A DNA stretch of 64,000 bases from Bacteroidota bacterium (GTDB lineage: Bacteria > Bacteroidota > Bacteroidia > Bacteroidales > Dysgonomonadaceae): assembly GCA_023437305.1 (NCBI GenBank), contig JAEZGN010000022.1, forward strand, positions 124,001-188,000, given 5' to 3'. This document shows positions 9,464 through 18,796 of the stretch, piece after piece. The notes beneath the pieces are model-generated. The model made no database searches. It saw only the letters and a program-made list of their open reading frames with translations, and was not told the DNA's origin. The stretch's first letter is position 1, and each line of letters opens with the position of its first letter. The translations under genes were made by a program, and so were the position numbers.

Positions 9464-9514
9464 AAAAGGTGACAAAGGTGACAGTTGTTCGTATGTTTTT
9501 ATTTGTAACTTTTG
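9464..9514. repeat. dispersed GGTGACA stem-loop element, copy A
   Basis: This copy carries two tandem AAAGGTGAC units (AAAAGGTGACAAAGGTGACA begins at 9464), then about 20 T-rich bases, then GTAACTTTT, which can pair back with the repeat unit. A separate arm TGTCACTTTTT at about 9392-9402 could pair with the first unit. The same element occurs at 28530 and 46912. It lies in the 305-bp gap between the methyltransferase and AsmA-like genes. The remaining sequence of that gap is AT-rich with no ORF I can support. Confidence 0.6.
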
Positions 9515-9695
9515 AGATGTTTCTTTTCTTATTGCTACTTATAATATATGATAACTTTCAAGAATAATCTTCCATGATATAGTCTATATATAGAACATAA
9601 TATATTTCATAACATGACTTATAACAAAATTGCGAATAAACCGTTAATAAAATAAACAAACACAAATACATAGTATAAAAATCGAAGCTAAAAGT

Positions 9696-12350
9696 ATGAA
9701 AAAAGCTCTAACTATTGCGGGTATTGTTGTCGTGGTGCTTATAGTGGCTATGATAGCAATTCCTTTCTTGTTTAAAGATAAAATCAAAACTGCCGTATTG
9801 AATGCCGCAAACGAAAAACTAAACGCTACAGTGGATATTAAGGATTTTGGACTAAACTTGTTTTCCAATTTCCCTAATGCAACACTCTCGCTAAACGACG
9901 CCTCGGTAGTGGGGGTGGGAGACTTTCAGAAAGATACACTATTGAGTGCTAAATCGGCAAGTGTTACTATCGACTTGATGAGTCTTTTTGGCAGCGAATA
10001 TAATATATCCAAAATCAATCTGGATAAGGCTTCTATATATACAAAAGTGCTTGAAGACGGACGTGCCAACTGGGATATAATGAAGGTTGACTCTACTGCA
10101 TCTGCTTCAACCGAAAGTGAATCTGCTTTCAAACTTAATTTGAAAAAGATTACTGTCAACGATTGTAGTTTTGTTTATCAGAACGATTCTACAAAGATGA
10201 AAGTAACGCTCAATAAATGGAATGGAGATTTGCATGGCGATTTTTCGGCTAGCGAAACAACATTAAATACGAATTCTACTATCGGCGAAGTTACATTTGT
10301 TATGGATGGCATTCCATATTTGAATAAAATACAAGGTGTGGCCGATGCTACAATCAATGCTAATCTTGATAAGATGCAATTTGCCTTTAAGGAAAGTAAC
10401 CTGCAACTAAATGATCTTAAAGCATCTATTGACGGCACTTTTGCCATGGTGGGCAAGGATTATGAAGATATGGAGTTCGATCTTAAGCTGAATGCGCCGG
10501 ATACCCAATTTAAAGATATCTTATCTCTTGTTCCGGCTATGTATACAGCCGACTTTAAAGATGTGAAAACGTCAGGAACTGCAAAGTTGGAGGCATATAT
10601 CAAAGGTCTTATGCATGGTGATAGTTATCCTGCGTTTGATGTAAAGATAATGGTGAACGATGCGATGTTCCAATACCCTTCTTTACCCAAAGCTGTTAAT
10701 AATATAAATGTAGCTATGGCTATAAACAGTAAAGGTGGCTCGTTGGATAATATGATTGTTGATATCAGCAAGTTTAGCTTCAATTTGGGCGGTAATCCTT
10801 TCTCGGGAAGCCTGAATGTGTCTACACCGATGAGCGATCCCAACCTGAAAGCACAGGCAAATGGGACGATTGATTTAGGTATGATAAAAGATGTATATCC
10901 GTTAGAGAAAGGTACAGCTCTAAATGGCAAGATGACTGCTAATCTGAATGTTGCTGCTCGGATGTCTGCAATCGAAAAAGAACAATATGAGAATGTATCG
11001 GCAGCAGGCAGTTTGAAATTGAGCAATATGACTTATAAGTCTCAAGATATGCAAGATGTGGTTGTTAACGATGCCGGATTGGAATTTTCGCCACGCTATG
11101 TGAATCTATCGTCACTGAATCTGAAGATTGGTAAAAATGATCTGTCAGCGACAGGACGTCTCGAGAATTTCATTGCTTATGCATTGAAAGATCAAACACT
11201 GAAAGGTCAGTTGAATATAAAATCAAACTATCTGAATGCGAATGATTTTATCAGTAGCGAAACAGCCGGAACAGAGGAAACAGCATCATCAACAACAGAA
11301 GACATTATTATTCCTAAAAATATAGATTTTGTATTGAACGCAGCCCTCAACCAAATTGTATATGGAAAAATGAGCATTACAAATATGGTTGGTAATATGA
11401 CTGTCAAAAATGGAGTGCTTACACTTAATAATGTTGGAGCTAACGCTTTGGGTGGTTCTTGTAAGGTTAGTGGAACGTATGATACATCAGACCCGAGGAC
11501 ACCGAAGGTTAACTTTGATTTGGCTTTGTCGAAAGTGTCATTTGCAGAAACATTCAAGTCGGTAGAATCTGTGCAAAAGTTTGCTCCTATATTTGAAAAA
11601 TTAGGAGGAACATATTCTATGAACTTCAAATTTAATACGTCTTTAGGTGAGACAATTATGCAAACTTTGGCTGGTCTTACAGGTAGTGGAGCATTACAAA
11701 CTAATGATGTCAAAGTGCAAGGCGTTGAGGCTCTGACAGCTTTGTCGTCTTCATTGAAGACTGATGCTTTGAAATCATTCTCTACGAAAGATTTGAATCT
11801 GCCTTTTACTATAAATAATGGAAAACTGAATACGAAGCCTTTCAATGTAAACTTTGGCAATGGTGGTGTTATGAAATTAGAGGGGGCTACTGGCCTTGAT
11901 CAAAGTATCGACTATAAAGGCACTGTTACGCTTCCTAAATCGCTAGCGAACCATTACGTGTCGTCTGTGCCGATTACTATAGGCGGTACATTTACAAATC
12001 CCAAAATTGGAATAGACACGAAGGCGCTGGTTGCCGGAGCTGCTTCGTCGGCCGTAAATGAGCTTTTGGGAGGAGAAAAAGGAGTTGATGTTTCGGCGAA
12101 GGCGTCTGAAGAAAAAGCGAAACAAATAGAAAGGATTAGATCGGAAGCAGATGCAGCGGCAACAAAGTTGGTGACTGAGGCTGAGAAACAATCACAGGCT
12201 TTGGAAGAAAAGGCTGGAAGTAATCCTCTTGCAAAAGCAGCAGCTAAGGCGGCAGGAAAGAAGCTTGTAGAAGAGGCTAAAAAGCAAGGTCAGAACTTGA
12301 GGGATAAAGCCGAAGAACAAATAAAGAAAGTAGAAAGCGCAGGTAACTGA
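9696..12350 (+). CDS. AsmA-like family protein
   Basis: 884 residues with a single N-terminal membrane anchor (about residues 5-25), followed by FKDKIKTAVLNAANEKLNATVDIKDFGLNLF, the typical AsmA N-terminal block. FSNFPNATLSLNDASVVG and repeated beta-rich segments follow. The C-terminal ~150 residues contain the AsmA_2-like FNVNFGNGGVMKLEGATGLDQSIDYKG region, then an Ala/Lys/Glu-rich helical tail (about 790-880). AsmA/TamB-type proteins are bridge-like lipid-transfer or outer-membrane homeostasis factors (family knowledge). The exact role here is unknown. The long charged tail is notable. A possible -7 element TATATTTC lies at about 9601. The gene ends just before a large inverted repeat that probably terminates it. 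Confidence 0.85.
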   Translation: MKKALTIAGIVVVVLIVAMIAIPFLFKDKIKTAVLNAANEKLNATVDIKDFGLNLFSNFPNATLSLNDASVVGVGDFQKDTLLSAKSASVTIDLMSLFGSEYNISKINLDKASIYTKVLEDGRANWDIMKVDSTASASTESESAFKLNLKKITVNDCSFVYQNDSTKMKVTLNKWNGDLHGDFSASETTLNTNSTIGEVTFVMDGIPYLNKIQGVADATINANLDKMQFAFKESNLQLNDLKASIDGTFAMVGKDYEDMEFDLKLNAPDTQFKDILSLVPAMYTADFKDVKTSGTAKLEAYIKGLMHGDSYPAFDVKIMVNDAMFQYPSLPKAVNNINVAMAINSKGGSLDNMIVDISKFSFNLGGNPFSGSLNVSTPMSDPNLKAQANGTIDLGMIKDVYPLEKGTALNGKMTANLNVAARMSAIEKEQYENVSAAGSLKLSNMTYKSQDMQDVVVNDAGLEFSPRYVNLSSLNLKIGKNDLSATGRLENFIAYALKDQTLKGQLNIKSNYLNANDFISSETAGTEETASSTTEDIIIPKNIDFVLNAALNQIVYGKMSITNMVGNMTVKNGVLTLNNVGANALGGSCKVSGTYDTSDPRTPKVNFDLALSKVSFAETFKSVESVQKFAPIFEKLGGTYSMNFKFNTSLGETIMQTLAGLTGSGALQTNDVKVQGVEALTALSSSLKTDALKSFSTKDLNLPFTINNGKLNTKPFNVNFGNGGVMKLEGATGLDQSIDYKGTVTLPKSLANHYVSSVPITIGGTFTNPKIGIDTKALVAGAASSAVNELLGGEKGVDVSAKASEEKAKQIERIRSEADAAATKLVTEAEKQSQALEEKAGSNPLAKAAAKAAGKKLVEEAKKQGQNLRDKAEEQIKKVESAGN

Positions 12351-12364
12351 TAAACAATATAATT

Positions 12365-12499
12365 AAAAAACTGTCTGAAAAGAAGATATTTATTGTCTTT
12401 TGTCATCCTGAGTGAAACGAAGGATCTCTTTTCTCAAAATAAGATTCTTCACTGCGTTCAGAATGACATTGGCTCAGTCTTCTTTTCAGACAGTTTTTT
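12365..12499. terminator. perfect 22-bp inverted repeat, bidirectional terminator enclosing a REP-like palindrome
   Basis: Arms at 12365-12386 and 12478-12499 are perfectly complementary, with A6 at the outer left end and T6 at the outer right end. They flank a second, imperfect palindrome (12401-12468). The element separates the convergent AsmA-like and efflux-channel genes, and the right arm overlaps the efflux-channel stop codon. Confidence 0.7.
12401..12468. repeat. REP-like palindrome copy 1 (TGTCATyCTGA... family)
   Basis: The left arm begins TGTCATCCTGAGTGAAACGA and the right arm ends CAGAATGACA. Their reverse complements match at most positions. Related copies are at 28620-28686 and 59929-59997. 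This copy is nested in the loop of the 22-bp inverted repeat. Confidence 0.65.
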
Positions 12500-13877
12500 A
12501 GTCCCTGTTAAGCCCTCCGCCCAATGCTTTGTAGAGAGCAACTAACGAATAGAGTTCGTTTAATGTAGCATTATTCAAAGCTATTTCGGCATCGAACAAC
12601 TGACGTTGAGCATCCAATACATCGATATACTTAACAGCTCCATTCACGTACTGCAACTTAGCCAATTCGTGATAAGAGTTAGCCGAATTGTATAAAGCTT
12701 CTTGAGACAGATATACCTCTTTCATTTTATTGAACGTAATGATAGAGTTGTTTACTTCCTTAAATACATTCAATACCGATTTTTCGTAGCTATATACTTC
12801 TTGCTCATATGCAGCTTTTGCCGCATTATGTTTTGCTTTGTTTTTGCCCATATTGAATATAGGGCCGGTAAGTACTCCCGAGATAAACCATGTCGGACTT
12901 TTAAGAAAGTCTGTCAGTTCAGTATTCTCTCCACCTAAACGCCCTGTAAGTCTTAACGACGGAAACATATCCGTGTAAGCCATCCCTACTTTAGCATTAG
13001 CCTCTATCAGCTTTTGCTCTGCCTGTATCATATCCGGACGGCGTTTCAGTAGCGACGACGGTAAATCGATAGGTAGGCTGGCTGGAACTTGCAGGTGGCT
13101 AATGTCATCTTTCCCTCTGGGAATGTTTCCGATGGGAAATTCTCCAACGAGCACAAACAGGTCATTCTCTTTCAGTTTTATCTCATTTTCGAGATTTGGA
13201 ATCAGCGTTTCGGTACGGGCTAGTTCAACAAGGCTTTGCCTGTATGGTATTTCAGATGTCAAACCTCCTTCGTAGCGTAATTTGGCAAACCGAACTCCCT
13301 CACGTCTTGCATCCAAGGTTTGTTTAACTATTTCGAGCTCCCTGTCTAATGCTTTTAGTTCAAAATATGCCTGGGCTACTTGTGCTACAATAGTCAGGTG
13401 CATTGCTTTTTGTGCTTCTACTGTTTGCAAATATGCTGCAACTCCGGCTTCGTTGGCCCATCTGAGTTTTCCCCATATATCCAACTCCCATGATACATTA
13501 AGATTAGCTCTTAGCTCAGGTGAATATTTTTTCGAATCACCACCATAGTTCAGGTATTCTTTTTGTCCTGCAACTTCAGCACCTACTTCCGGAAATAAGT
13601 TTGCAAATGATATACGTTTGTTTGCAGCCATTTCTTTTATACGGGCAGCGGCTATAAGCATATCTTTATTGTGGTCGAGAGCTTTTGTGATGAGTCCTTG
13701 TAATACGGAATCCTGATACAAGGCACTCCATCCGATATCAGAAGCATCTCCTTGATTCGTTATTTTCGCATCAAATGCCTGTGGTATATTCATTTCCGGT
13801 TGTTCGTATTTCTGACCTATTTTACAGGATGAAAATAATACAATGGAAATCAGTAGTATATGTATAAGCTTATTCAT
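12498..13877 (-). CDS. RND efflux outer-membrane factor (OprM/CusC/NodT type)
   Basis: 459 residues. The signal peptide ends in lipobox FSSC (C18), as in NodT-family lipoproteins. The two OEP repeats typical of TolC-like channels are present, for example WELDIWGKLRWANEAGVAAYLQ in the first, and RRPDMIQAEQKLIEANAKVGMAYTDMFPSLRLTG leading into the second. It forms the trimeric outer-membrane exit duct for the adjacent RND pump. It is the last gene of the operon, and its start overlaps the end of the pump gene by 8 bp, indicating coupled translation. The stop falls inside the right arm of the terminator repeat. Confidence 0.93.
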   Translation of the reverse strand: MNKLIHILLISIVLFSSCKIGQKYEQPEMNIPQAFDAKITNQGDASDIGWSALYQDSVLQGLITKALDHNKDMLIAAARIKEMAANKRISFANLFPEVGAEVAGQKEYLNYGGDSKKYSPELRANLNVSWELDIWGKLRWANEAGVAAYLQTVEAQKAMHLTIVAQVAQAYFELKALDRELEIVKQTLDARREGVRFAKLRYEGGLTSEIPYRQSLVELARTETLIPNLENEIKLKENDLFVLVGEFPIGNIPRGKDDISHLQVPASLPIDLPSSLLKRRPDMIQAEQKLIEANAKVGMAYTDMFPSLRLTGRLGGENTELTDFLKSPTWFISGVLTGPIFNMGKNKAKHNAAKAAYEQEVYSYEKSVLNVFKEVNNSIITFNKMKEVYLSQEALYNSANSYHELAKLQYVNGAVKYIDVLDAQRQLFDAEIALNNATLNELYSLVALYKALGGGLNRD

Positions 13878-16800
13878 TGTTATCTCTTTTTATAAGTTTC
13901 TTTATTTTCGCGAATTTAGGAAACTTAAGTTCGGGGATCTTAAACCTATCTTTTACTTTATATACCATCACAAAGAAGAATGGTACAAGTATTATTCCTA
14001 ATGTAATAGCTACGATCATACCGAAAAATACACCTGTTCCTATCGAATGCCTACTGGCTGAACCCGGTCCGGAAGCTATTACCATTGGTAGCATACCGAG
14101 GACAAATGCTAAAGATGTCATCAATATCGGGCGGAAACGTAATTTCGCTGCTTGCATTGCTGCAAATATTGGTTGCATACCTGCATCGACCTGTATCTTG
14201 GCAAATTCTACTATCAGAATAGCATTTTTAGCTGCTAATCCGATTAAGGTAACGAGTCCGATCTGAAAATATACATCATTATCCAGTCCTAATATCCAAA
14301 TGCCGATAAATGCTCCTAGCGCAGCAATAGGTAAGGATAATATCACGGAAATTGGTACAGTCCAACTTTCGTATAATGCCGCCAAAAACAAGAATACAAA
14401 TATTAGAACCAGTACCAAGACTGTACCTGTTTGCCCGCTTGCCTTTTGTTCCTGAAAAGAGAGACCGCTCCACGCTACCCCAATATTGGCGGGTAGGTGT
14501 TCTTTTGCGATGTTTACAATTTCGCTCATCGCCTGTCCCGAACTATGCCCTGCCGAAGGAGTAACCTGCATAGATGCCGATGTATACATATTGAAGCGTG
14601 AGATATTCCCCGGTCCTGTGGTATAGCTCGTTTTACCCAAAGCTGTAAGCGGAACCATGTCTCCACTTTTCGTTTTCACGAAAAACAGATTAATATCGCT
14701 GGCTGTTGCCCTGTATGATTGATCGGCCTGAATATATACTTTGTATATGCGGTTAAACATATTAAAGTCATTTACATATACTGATCCCAAATAGGCTTTC
14801 ATCGTTGAAAAAATATCAGACATCGGCACTCCGAGCAGCATTGCCTGGTCTCGATCCACGTCAAAATATAGTTGAGGTATTTCAGATTGTAGAGAGGAAG
14901 ATACATTTGAAATGATCTTAGACTTATTTGCATAATACATAAAAGTATCAGACGCAGCCACCAGATCGTCCCATTGAGCATCGGAGCGGGCTTGAAGCTT
15001 CATTTCAACGCCACCTGCGGATCCTAGTCCCGGAATGACAGGAGGACGGCTCACAAATGCCCTTATTTCGGGGTAATTATAAAATTCTTTTTGTGCGTCA
15101 CGCATCACTTGGTCTACACCCGAACTTCTTTCTTTCCACGGTTTAAGGATAACCGTCAACGTTGTACGTCCCTGATTGGTTCCTACACGAGGGCTTGATC
15201 CTGTCACATTCTGCACATACTCTACTGCTTCATGATTGTCCAGATAAGCTACAGCTCTATCCGTAACCGTTCGCATACGCTCTAGTGTTGTGCCTTCGGG
15301 CATTTCAAGCTCTACGGTAAAATAACCTTGGTCTTCTTGCGGAATGAAACTGGTAGGAACTATTTTATTCAATACGAAAATAAATACAAGTACCATACCA
15401 AATGCTGCTATTGTACGTCTAGGGTTGTTTATAACCTTTAGTAATATGTTTGCGTATTTCTTATTTCCATTCCCTAGCCAGATATTTATTTTGCGGAAGA
15501 TGAAGTGCTTTTTCTTTTTCGATGGCTTTAATATTATGGCGCACATGGCAGGACTAAGTGTAAGAGCTACTACCGCAGAAATAAGTACCGATACGACAAT
15601 GGTTACAGAGAACTGCCTGTAGAGTGCTCCAGTTATCCCGTCAAGGAAGCTTACCGGAACGAATACAGCAGCTAAGACCAAGGAGGTGGCAATCAAAGCT
15701 CCCGTCAATTCCTTCATTGCCCTGTGTGTGGCTTCTCGTGCGTTTACCCCTTTCTGTTCCATAATGCGTTCTACGTTCTCGACGACGACTATCGCATCAT
15801 CCACAACAATACCGATCGCCAAAACCAATCCCAGAAGAGTTAGCATATTAAGGGAGAATCCCATCATAAGCATAAATCCGAATGTTCCTATCAAGGAAAT
15901 AGGCACGGCAACTATCGGAATAATAGCCGCACGCCAATTTTGTAACGAAAGGAATACTACTATAATAACAAGCGTCAGAGCTTCGAACAATGTTTTATAA
16001 ACTTCGTGAATAGATTCTCCGATGTATTCCGTCATATCGAAAGGTATCAGATAATCTAAGCCTTCGGGAAAATCTTGTTTTATATTTCCCATGGCTGCCT
16101 TTACTTCATCCGCTACTTCCATGGCATTAGCACCGGGAAGGAGATAGATGCTCAGCATGGTTGCATATTTACCGTTCAAGCCACTCTCGGTACTATATGA
16201 TGATGCTTCCAGAGATACTCTTGCAACGTCTCTCATGCGTATGAACGAACCGTCGTTATTGGCTTTTACTACAATATCTTCAAATTCACTCACTGTAGAC
16301 AAACGTCCTTGTGCTGTGATGGGCATAGTCACATCCACATGAACAATCGGTTGTTTACCGAGTTCACCGGCAGCCGACTCTCTATTCTGATCTTTTAGAG
16401 CATCCTGCAAATCTTTGATTGTTAGCCCAAAGCTGGCGAGCCTATCCGGATATACCCATATTTGCATGCCATAATAACGGCTACCAACATTCGAAACACG
16501 TCCCACTCCGGGTATACGCCTGATAACGTCAAGTATATTTATAGTTGCATAGTTGCTTAAGTATATCTCGTCATATTTAGGATCGTCAGATGTCAAAGCA
16601 ATAGTCATTAATTGTCCGGGTGCTTGCTTTTCAACAGAAATTCCACCTTGTAGTACTTCAGCCGGTAGACGACTTTCGGCTAACTTTACCCTGTTTTGTA
16701 TTTCTACTGCTGCCAGGTCAGCATTTGTATTTACATCAAACGTAACGGTGATGGATAGTCCTCCCGAATTGGAACTGCTCGATTCCATATATATCATGCC

Positions 16801-17022
16801 GGGCGTACCGTTCAACTCTTGTTCGATGGGTGTTGCCACCGCTTGAGAAACCGTTGTAGCATTTGCACCCGGATAAGAAGCACCGATTTTTACAACGGGA
16901 GGCGTTATTTGTGGATACTGTTCGATCGGCAATAGCACTAGTCCGATGATACCTATAATAACAATTAGTAAGGATAAAACGGTAGAAAGTACAGGCCTGT
17001 CTATAAATAATCCCGGCTTCAT
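13870..17022 (-). CDS. RND multidrug efflux pump, HAE1 (AcrB/MexB) family
   Basis: 1050 residues, the usual HAE1 size. The N-terminus MKPGLFIDRPVLSTVLSLL is followed by the first large periplasmic domain. TM4 has the proton-relay pair in GIVVDDAIVVVENVERIM, and TM10 carries the matching lysine in GLAAKNAILIVEFAK. These are the D407/D408/K940 equivalents of AcrB, so the pump appears functional. It exports drugs, detergents or other amphiphiles using the proton gradient (family knowledge). Specificity is unknown. It overlaps the fusion-protein gene by 4 bp and the channel gene by 8 bp in the order MFP-RND-OMF. Confidence 0.96.
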   Translation of the reverse strand: MKPGLFIDRPVLSTVLSLLIVIIGIIGLVLLPIEQYPQITPPVVKIGASYPGANATTVSQAVATPIEQELNGTPGMIYMESSSSNSGGLSITVTFDVNTNADLAAVEIQNRVKLAESRLPAEVLQGGISVEKQAPGQLMTIALTSDDPKYDEIYLSNYATINILDVIRRIPGVGRVSNVGSRYYGMQIWVYPDRLASFGLTIKDLQDALKDQNRESAAGELGKQPIVHVDVTMPITAQGRLSTVSEFEDIVVKANNDGSFIRMRDVARVSLEASSYSTESGLNGKYATMLSIYLLPGANAMEVADEVKAAMGNIKQDFPEGLDYLIPFDMTEYIGESIHEVYKTLFEALTLVIIVVFLSLQNWRAAIIPIVAVPISLIGTFGFMLMMGFSLNMLTLLGLVLAIGIVVDDAIVVVENVERIMEQKGVNAREATHRAMKELTGALIATSLVLAAVFVPVSFLDGITGALYRQFSVTIVVSVLISAVVALTLSPAMCAIILKPSKKKKHFIFRKINIWLGNGNKKYANILLKVINNPRRTIAAFGMVLVFIFVLNKIVPTSFIPQEDQGYFTVELEMPEGTTLERMRTVTDRAVAYLDNHEAVEYVQNVTGSSPRVGTNQGRTTLTVILKPWKERSSGVDQVMRDAQKEFYNYPEIRAFVSRPPVIPGLGSAGGVEMKLQARSDAQWDDLVAASDTFMYYANKSKIISNVSSSLQSEIPQLYFDVDRDQAMLLGVPMSDIFSTMKAYLGSVYVNDFNMFNRIYKVYIQADQSYRATASDINLFFVKTKSGDMVPLTALGKTSYTTGPGNISRFNMYTSASMQVTPSAGHSSGQAMSEIVNIAKEHLPANIGVAWSGLSFQEQKASGQTGTVLVLVLIFVFLFLAALYESWTVPISVILSLPIAALGAFIGIWILGLDNDVYFQIGLVTLIGLAAKNAILIVEFAKIQVDAGMQPIFAAMQAAKLRFRPILMTSLAFVLGMLPMVIASGPGSASRHSIGTGVFFGMIVAITLGIILVPFFFVMVYKVKDRFKIPELKFPKFAKIKKLIKRDNNE

Positions 17023-18191
17023 TTTTTATCCTCCTTCTTCTTTTCATCCGCTTTCTCGAGAGCTTCTATTTTTGCTTCCTCTTTGCTGCTCCTTGATATA
17101 ACCTTTTGCCCGTGACTAAGCTTTTGATATCCTTCTACAACAATGTGCTCATTGGGACTCAATCCACGAATAACGACTATCTTATTATCATGTTCGGGAC
17201 CAGTTTCTATATAGCGCTTTTCTACTATACTGTCTGGACGTATAACAAATATATGAGCTCCTCCTTTTTCTATCGAAATAGCTTTGCGAGGTATTACAAC
17301 AACATTCTCTAATAAATTCAGCAATAGTCTTACACGAGTAAATTGTCCCGGTAGAAGAACTTGATTGGGATTAGGCAACACAGCACGTACACCAAAAGTT
17401 CCTGTTTTAGGATCAACAAGAGGCGATGCAAAGTCTACAATTCCTTTTTCGCTGTATACAGAGTTGTCGGCAAGTGTAACTGTTACTGTTGGCTGCCAAG
17501 ATCGGGTTGTATCCAGTTCCCCTAAATGCACATTCCTGCGTTGGCTCCTTAGATAGTCGAGAGAAGTAAGTTTAAAGTCCACCAATACAGTATCTCTTTT
17601 AACAACTGTAGCCAATAAAGACTTCGAATTTCCGACCAAAGTACCTATATCTACATACCGTTCGCTAATATAGCCGGATAGGGGAGATCGTATCACTGTA
17701 TAGCTTAATTCCAACTCGGCCTGTTCGAGATCAGCTTTGCTCATAGCCACATCAGCCTTAGACATATTCAGCGCAGCTATTGCATTATCAAGGTCAAGCC
17801 TACTGGCTGCATTTTGATTATATAGAGGTTCTATTCTTTTGAGATCGCTTTCGGCTTTTAAGGCTTGTGCTTCATCTCTTTTGAGCTTTGCCTTTGCTTT
17901 TTCAACTTTAGCTTTGTAGGTTTTGTCATTGATGTAAAATAATGGTTCACCGGCTTTAACTTCTTTTCCTTCATTAAAAGTCGTTTTTTCGAGGAATCCC
18001 TCTACACGTGCATGTATTTCTACATTTCGCGATGCTTTAATAAGTCCGACATATTCTCCGTATATTTCGAAATTATCTGTTGTTACAGTTTCAACCTCAA
18101 CAATTGGAACTTCGACTTGAGTTTTTTTACATGCGCATAGTAGTAATGTGCTAAGTAAAGCGATAGATAAAGTACTTCTTATATTATTCAT
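17019..18191 (-). CDS. RND periplasmic adaptor (membrane fusion protein, AcrA/MexA type)
   Basis: 390 residues with a signal peptide and lipobox LLCAC (C21), so lipid-anchored in the periplasm. The barrel-sandwich (lipoyl-like) halves appear around EIHARVEGFLEKTTFNEGKEVKAGEPLF and IRSPLSGYISERYVDIGTLV, flanking a helical hairpin (LKRDEAQALKAESDLKRIEPLYNQN...). The beta-barrel and membrane-proximal domains follow, and a K/E-rich tail ends the protein. First gene of the efflux operon. No TetR/MarR-type repressor lies beside it, which is unusual for this class. The weak element AAGATTTG (minus strand, near 18210) is the only candidate -7 I see. Confidence 0.94.
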   Translation of the reverse strand: MNNIRSTLSIALLSTLLLCACKKTQVEVPIVEVETVTTDNFEIYGEYVGLIKASRNVEIHARVEGFLEKTTFNEGKEVKAGEPLFYINDKTYKAKVEKAKAKLKRDEAQALKAESDLKRIEPLYNQNAASRLDLDNAIAALNMSKADVAMSKADLEQAELELSYTVIRSPLSGYISERYVDIGTLVGNSKSLLATVVKRDTVLVDFKLTSLDYLRSQRRNVHLGELDTTRSWQPTVTVTLADNSVYSEKGIVDFASPLVDPKTGTFGVRAVLPNPNQVLLPGQFTRVRLLLNLLENVVVIPRKAISIEKGGAHIFVIRPDSIVEKRYIETGPEHDNKIVVIRGLSPNEHIVVEGYQKLSHGQKVISRSSKEEAKIEALEKADEKKKEDKK

Positions 18192-18477
18192 AAATAATTA
18201 ATTGTAGTCAAATCTTAAACAACCTATTAAGCTTTTTTGTTTAACATATATTGAGTTTATATTATATCTTTTAGTATACCCGAATTGGTAAACTAAGCTT
18301 TTCTATAATTTAGTATGTGTAATGTATCGAAATTGTCTTCGTCTCGAAATAAGTTTTGCTAATTGCAAAAGTCTTGAATATGATAACAAATGTATACATT
18401 CATTTAATATATTGTATATAATGGTTATATAAAAGATTATAAAAGGTTGATAAGCAAAATATATGTTACAATCTGAT

Positions 18478-18491
18478 TGCAATCGTTTGCA
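18478..18491. promoter_or_regulatory. LacI-family operator-like palindrome upstream of susC
   Basis: TGCAATCGTTTGCA, a CG-centred palindrome with one mismatch, of the form bound by LacI/GalR-family regulators. It ends exactly 55 nt before the candidate -7 element at 18547. The same 55-nt arrangement occurs before the GH97 gene (24623-24636). The rest of the 605-bp gap 18192-18796 is AT-rich and I see no gene in it. Confidence 0.65.
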
Positions 18492-18546
18492 TAACAAAAA
18501 GCAGCTTTTTATAAAATCTTTTGATACAAAACAAAATAGGTCTTCT

Positions 18547-18554
18547 CATATTTG
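18547..18554 (+). promoter_or_regulatory. candidate -7 element CATATTTG of the sus operon
   Basis: One mismatch to TAnnTTTG, followed by TACTATA. TTTG lies at 18520-18523 (23-bp gap). It predicts a leader of about 235 nt before the susC start. It is supported mainly by its constant distance from the LacI-type site. Confidence 0.45.
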
Positions 18555-18796
18555 TACTATAATCCTAAAATGTCATGAAAATACAAGTGTTTCTAATGTT
18601 AAATCTAAACCGATATTTATTTAAAAATATACAAAATATAACATTTGTCTCTTCTGTCCTCTATTCAATACTCAGGGTTAATTAGGATTTTATTGAATAC
18701 GAATAATATGTTATGCACGATAGAATATATAAACCGATTATATAGAAATAAGTAATAAACTAATCAATATTAATGTTAATCTTAATATTATTTCGC

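Noticed and set aside
11228..11860. 210-codon minus-strand ORF inside the AsmA-like gene
   Set aside because: A shadow frame of a coding gene with strong family support. No motif of its own.
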